Source: JAKLQR01 sp963753165
Lineage (GTDB): Bacteria; Nitrospirota; Thermodesulfovibrionia; Thermodesulfovibrionales; SM23-35
Assembly: GCA_963753165.1 (NCBI GenBank)
Contig: CAVWBP010000011.1
Span: forward strand, 21,528 to 85,527
Reading direction: 5' to 3'
Length of the DNA: 64,000 nt
In this document: positions 61,509-64,000 of the stretch, in pieces
Layout: every line of letters starts with the position of its first letter
How positions within the stretch are numbered: the stretch's first letter is position 1
Made by a program: the position numbers and the translations under genes
The notes under the pieces: generated by a model
Told to the model about the DNA's origin: nothing
The model's input: the letters and a program-made list of their open reading frames with translations, nothing else
Database searches by the model: none

Positions 61509-62558
61509 TCATTCTTTGTCGATGAAAATACGAACCGGGTCATGCACATTCTCTTCCACAACATCAGCAATATGTGCTGCAAGGATACCTTCTTGCAGGA
61601 GCAAAGAAATTAGCCTCTCCTTCCTTTCTTCGGGCACGAAGATGAGAAGCCCGCCCGAGGTTTGCGCGTCGTTTAAAAGGAGGATTTCCTCTTCTGTCAC
61701 GTCGGAATGCTTCCTGAAAAAAGGAGCATAGCTGTTTACGTTTGCTCTTGTGCCGCCGGGTACTTTGTTCAGGCTAACGAGCCGGACGGCGTCATCGAAA
61801 AACGGCACACGGCCCGCGCGGATACGCGCCGTACATTTACTTGCGGAGAGAACCTCATGCATATGTCCGATGAGGCCAAAGCCGGTTATATCCGTTGCGG
61901 TGCTCACTCCTGTTTCCCGCATAAGTTCGCTTGCCCTCTTATTCAACGCTGCCATGGACAGAGTAATTTCCCCGATCACGTCTTCGCTGCACATCCCTGC
62001 TTTTATCCCGGTAGAGATAATGCCAGTGCCTATCTTTTTCGTCAGCAGTATTGCATCACCGATACGGGCTTTTGTGTTTTCAAGGATCATGCCGGGATGT
62101 ATCGTCCCGAGGACTGCGAATCCGTATTTCGGTTCCTTGTCCCTTATCGTATGGCCGCCGATAACAGGCACACCGGCCTCGCTCATTTTATCGATCCCGC
62201 CCTGCATGATCTGTTTCAGGGAGGGGAAGAACTCAGGCTGGTTCGGAAACATCGCAAGGTTCAGCGCCGCAACAGGTTTCCCTCCCATCGCGTATACGTC
62301 AGACAGAGAATTGGCTGCCGCGATTGCACCATACCAGTAGGGATCGTCGACTATAGGGGTGAAGAAGTCGGCCGTAAAAACTACCGCGAGTTCGTGGGTG
62401 AGGCGGTATACTCCTGCATCATCCGCGTTCGCAGCGCCGACCAGTACGTTCGGATCAGAAATATCAGGCAGCTGCCCCAGAACCTGGGACAGGTCCGTTG
62501 GACTGAATTTGGCTGCTCAGCCGGAGCAGGTTGAAAGTTCTGTCAGTTTTATTTTCAT
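61509..62558 (-). CDS. selD: Selenide, water dikinase SelD, itself a selenoprotein
   Basis: SelD makes selenophosphate, the selenium donor for Sec-tRNA. The gene reads through TGA at 62519-62517: M-K-I-K-L-T-E-L-S-T-C-S-G-U-A-A-K. The catalytic Cys/Sec and nearby Lys of the family fall exactly there. The rest is normal: N-A-D-D-A-G-V-Y-R-L, S-L-S-D-V-Y-A-M-G-G-K-P, then G-H-T-I-R-D and G-T-G-I-I-S-T-G. 349 residues with U14. The ATG at 62558 follows AAGGAGGTAGTG. Same operon as the ArsR and methyltransferase genes upstream. Confidence 0.95.
62480..62519 (-). promoter_or_regulatory. Candidate SECIS element of selD
   Basis: Downstream of the UGA (62519-62517) the sequence cagtccaacggacctg can fold with GTCC/GGAC around AAC, and a second possible stem, gacctg-tcc-caggttc, follows. 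Neither loop shows a clear GU, so the exact element is unclear even though selenocysteine at this site is well supported by the SelD family. Confidence 0.35.
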
Positions 62559-62560
62559 CA

Positions 62561-62920
62561 CTACCTCCTTCTTTTTCCCGGATAGCTTCCTTTTTTTGTA
62601 ACAGGACAACAGGGAGGGGCCGGAAGCGATTCGTGATAATCGTTCTTCAGGATTTCGAGCAGGTCGGGAATGATTGGGTCTACAAGGAAATAACATCTTA
62701 GCCTCCCGTCCATGTAGAAGTCAATCACCCCATGGTTTCTGAGTAACCCGAGATGCTGCGAAATATTGGGCTGGCTTATCTCAAGGAAATCTTCGAAATC
62801 ACTGACACACTTTACTCCTCTGGTGAGTTCTTCGAGAATTCTGATCCTCACCGGATGGGCCAGCACACCCAATAATTCTATCCTTTGTCCAGGCGACCTC
62901 ATGTTCGTATCAGTAGTCAT
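62561..62920 (-). CDS. ArsR family transcriptional regulator
   Basis: 119 residues. Winged helix I-S-Q-P-N-I-S-Q-H-L-G-L-L is typical. Two Cys pairs may sense metal: G-V-K-C-V-S-D at the recognition-helix side and P-P-C-C-P-V near the C-terminus. It lies between the methyltransferase and selD; the spacing to selD is two bases after its stop. Possible regulator of the selD operon; no operator half-sites could be assigned. Confidence 0.85.
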   Translation of the reverse strand: MTTDTNMRSPGQRIELLGVLAHPVRIRILEELTRGVKCVSDFEDFLEISQPNISQHLGLLRNHGVIDFYMDGRLRCYFLVDPIIPDLLEILKNDYHESLPAPPCCPVTKKGSYPGKRRR

Positions 62921-62925
62921 ATCCC

Positions 62926-63600
62926 TTACCGTCCATTCTTTCTTGCAAGGATGCAGAGGAATCCTGCATCGCTCAGTGCGCCTTCATATGCTTTTTCTTC
63001 ATGCGGTTCTTCCGACGGATGCTGAAGGAGCGCAGACGCATATGCTTCGATAAACAGGCCCGATTTTCTGATCAGACCCGACACCTCAGGGACACTGAAA
63101 AAATGAGCGTGTCGGTAAATCGGATGTCCTTCCTCCTTCTTTTTTGCGTACAGTCTGCCCCAGGGACTTTCCCTGTTGAGCATGCCGATTATCAATCCCC
63201 CATTTTTCCTTAATACCCGTTGTGCCTCCCGGATGACCTGCTCCGGGTTTTGCACAAAGCAGAGGGTGAAGAGGATGAAAATACCGCCGAAGATCTTTTC
63301 GCCAAAGGGAAGAAATTCTCCGGTCGCCTGCTGGACCTCAACCCCTCTCGCTTCCGCAATCCGTAACATCCGCATTGCCGGATCGATACCGTATTGGATC
63401 CCTAATTCCCGGGCAAATCTTCCGGTACCCACGCCGATTTCGAGATAAGGTCCCGGTACCTCATGGAGAACGGACCGGACTGCAGCGAGCTCTGTTTTGA
63501 AGAGTATCGTGCCTTCGGTATTATCAAACCAGCGATCGTAGTCTTCGGCACAGGAATCGAAAGTACTTGCCATGGAGTCAAGACCGGGGCTGATTTTCAT
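62926..63600 (-). CDS. Class I SAM-dependent methyltransferase
   Basis: 224 residues. Motif I is Y-L-E-I-G-V-G-T-G-R-F-A (about 52-63); G-I-D-P-A-M-R and a V-L-R-K-N-G-G-L-I-I-G motif follow. No Cys clusters of the arsenite methyltransferase kind are evident. The substrate is unknown; selenium or arsenic methylation would fit the selD/ArsR context, but that is speculation. First gene of the three-gene operon with arsR and selD; the arsR start follows its stop by 6 bases. Confidence 0.85.
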   Translation of the reverse strand: MKISPGLDSMASTFDSCAEDYDRWFDNTEGTILFKTELAAVRSVLHEVPGPYLEIGVGTGRFARELGIQYGIDPAMRMLRIAEARGVEVQQATGEFLPFGEKIFGGIFILFTLCFVQNPEQVIREAQRVLRKNGGLIIGMLNRESPWGRLYAKKKEEGHPIYRHAHFFSVPEVSGLIRKSGLFIEAYASALLQHPSEEPHEEKAYEGALSDAGFLCILARKNGR

Positions 63601-63711
63601 TGCACCCTCTGCTTTCCAGGGAATGCTGTCCGATGCCGGAATAGTTCATATATATAAAAATATAATAATATTTGAATATATAATCAAGAAAATAAATTTA
63701 TCCGGAAATTG

Positions 63712-63935
63712 AGCCGTATCCCGAATGGCGCTAATTTAAGGCTATTTACGAGAGAAAGCATTTGAAAATATTGACTAATGATTCGATAATCAACCGTCAT
63801 GCTCCGACTTGATCGGGGCATCCACGGGCTTCAAGACTGGATTCCCCGGTCAAGCCGTGGAATGACAAACATAACTGCTTTGGTTATGACTGGCTTGGAA
63901 TAAGCGCTTAAATTAGCGCCATTCAGCCGTATCCC
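63712..63935. mobile_element. 202-bp MITE-like element with 18-bp inverted ends and 11-bp target duplication
   Basis: Perfect terminal inverted repeats of 18 bp (gaatggcgctaatttaag at 63723-63740; its complement at 63907-63924). Flanking both ends is the identical 11-mer agccgtatccc (63712-63722 and 63925-63935). The interior carries a palindrome of the 'gtcatgctccgacttgatcg' kind. It has no coding capacity. Confidence 0.85.
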
Positions 63936-64000
63936 TTGATTTCCATGATGTTTGTCCGGAATCTCATGAATAAAAGAAACTAATTGTTTTGACCGAGCTT

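Overview
This 64 kb window is a chromosomal segment of an anaerobic bacterium, most likely a Nitrospirota (Thermodesulfovibrionia-like) or similar sulfate or sulfur-cycling lineage. The inference rests on gene content: two 16-haem Hmc-type transmembrane redox complexes, a group 3b NiFe (sulf)hydrogenase, orange-protein (ORP)-like NifX/MinD genes, two-CW domain proteins, selenoproteins, and many short palindromic repeats. No ribosomal marker is present, so the taxonomy is inference. Two tRNAs (Ser-TGA, Pro-CGG) are present. There is no CRISPR array and no prophage.

Layout. 0-9 kb is housekeeping: the UvrD/PcrA tail, gatC, mgtE, rsmA and ftsH (convergent), a YtxH protein, and an ETF-quinone oxidoreductase broken by about six frameshifts. 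9-11.6 kb holds BrnT/BrnA and HepT/MntA toxin-antitoxin pairs around a methyltransferase. 12-17.7 kb is the Tol-Pal operon ending in moaA. 17.9-21.3 kb encodes one very large secreted beta-helix/Ig-like protein. 21.5-25 kb is a MurNAc salvage pair (MurU-AmgK fusion and NamZ). 25.4-29.3 kb is the group 3b hydrogenase operon, bracketed by two copies of a 152-bp terminal-inverted-repeat element and followed by an IS630-type transposase.

31.8-56.5 kb is the core. DUF134, CGGC-domain and NifX-like genes lead into Hmc/Tmc hybrid operon 1 (tmcD-like, hmcE, hmcF, hmcA, hmcD, hmcB, hmcC). Then come a two-CW protein, a Crp/Fnr regulator, a caspase-like plus transglutaminase-like protease pair, an MBL hydrolase, Fur, an ORP-like protein, a Zn-ribbon protein and two ferredoxin-containing MinD ATPases. 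These lead into operon 2 (tmcD-like, hmcE, hmcF, hmcA, hmcB, hmcC, hmcD). In both operons hmcF is interrupted by one in-frame UGA at the same E-U-G-H position, followed by a SECIS-like hairpin, so both are read here as selenoproteins.

56.8-60.4 kb is a compact minus-strand operon of redox and transport genes: a thioredoxin-like selenoprotein, a small thioredoxin, ArsR, a short ArsC, a permease, a membrane thioredoxin and a CcdA-like protein. 60.9-63.6 kb has a MerR regulator with a Cys/Trp-rich tail and a methyltransferase-ArsR-selD operon in which SelD itself carries an in-frame UGA. The window ends with a 202-bp inverted-repeat element flanked by an 11-bp target duplication.

How it fits together: SelD makes selenophosphate for at least four local selenoproteins. 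The hydrogenase supplies or consumes cytoplasmic reductant. The two Hmc/Tmc complexes would carry electrons between periplasmic cytochromes and cytoplasmic or quinone pools. The NifX/MinD genes beside each suggest a shared metal-sulfur cofactor or assembly theme.

Caveat: at least a dozen genes, including essential rsmA and ftsH, carry one-base frameshifts, several in homopolymers. Residual sequencing indels are therefore likely, and broken genes should not be read automatically as pseudogenes.
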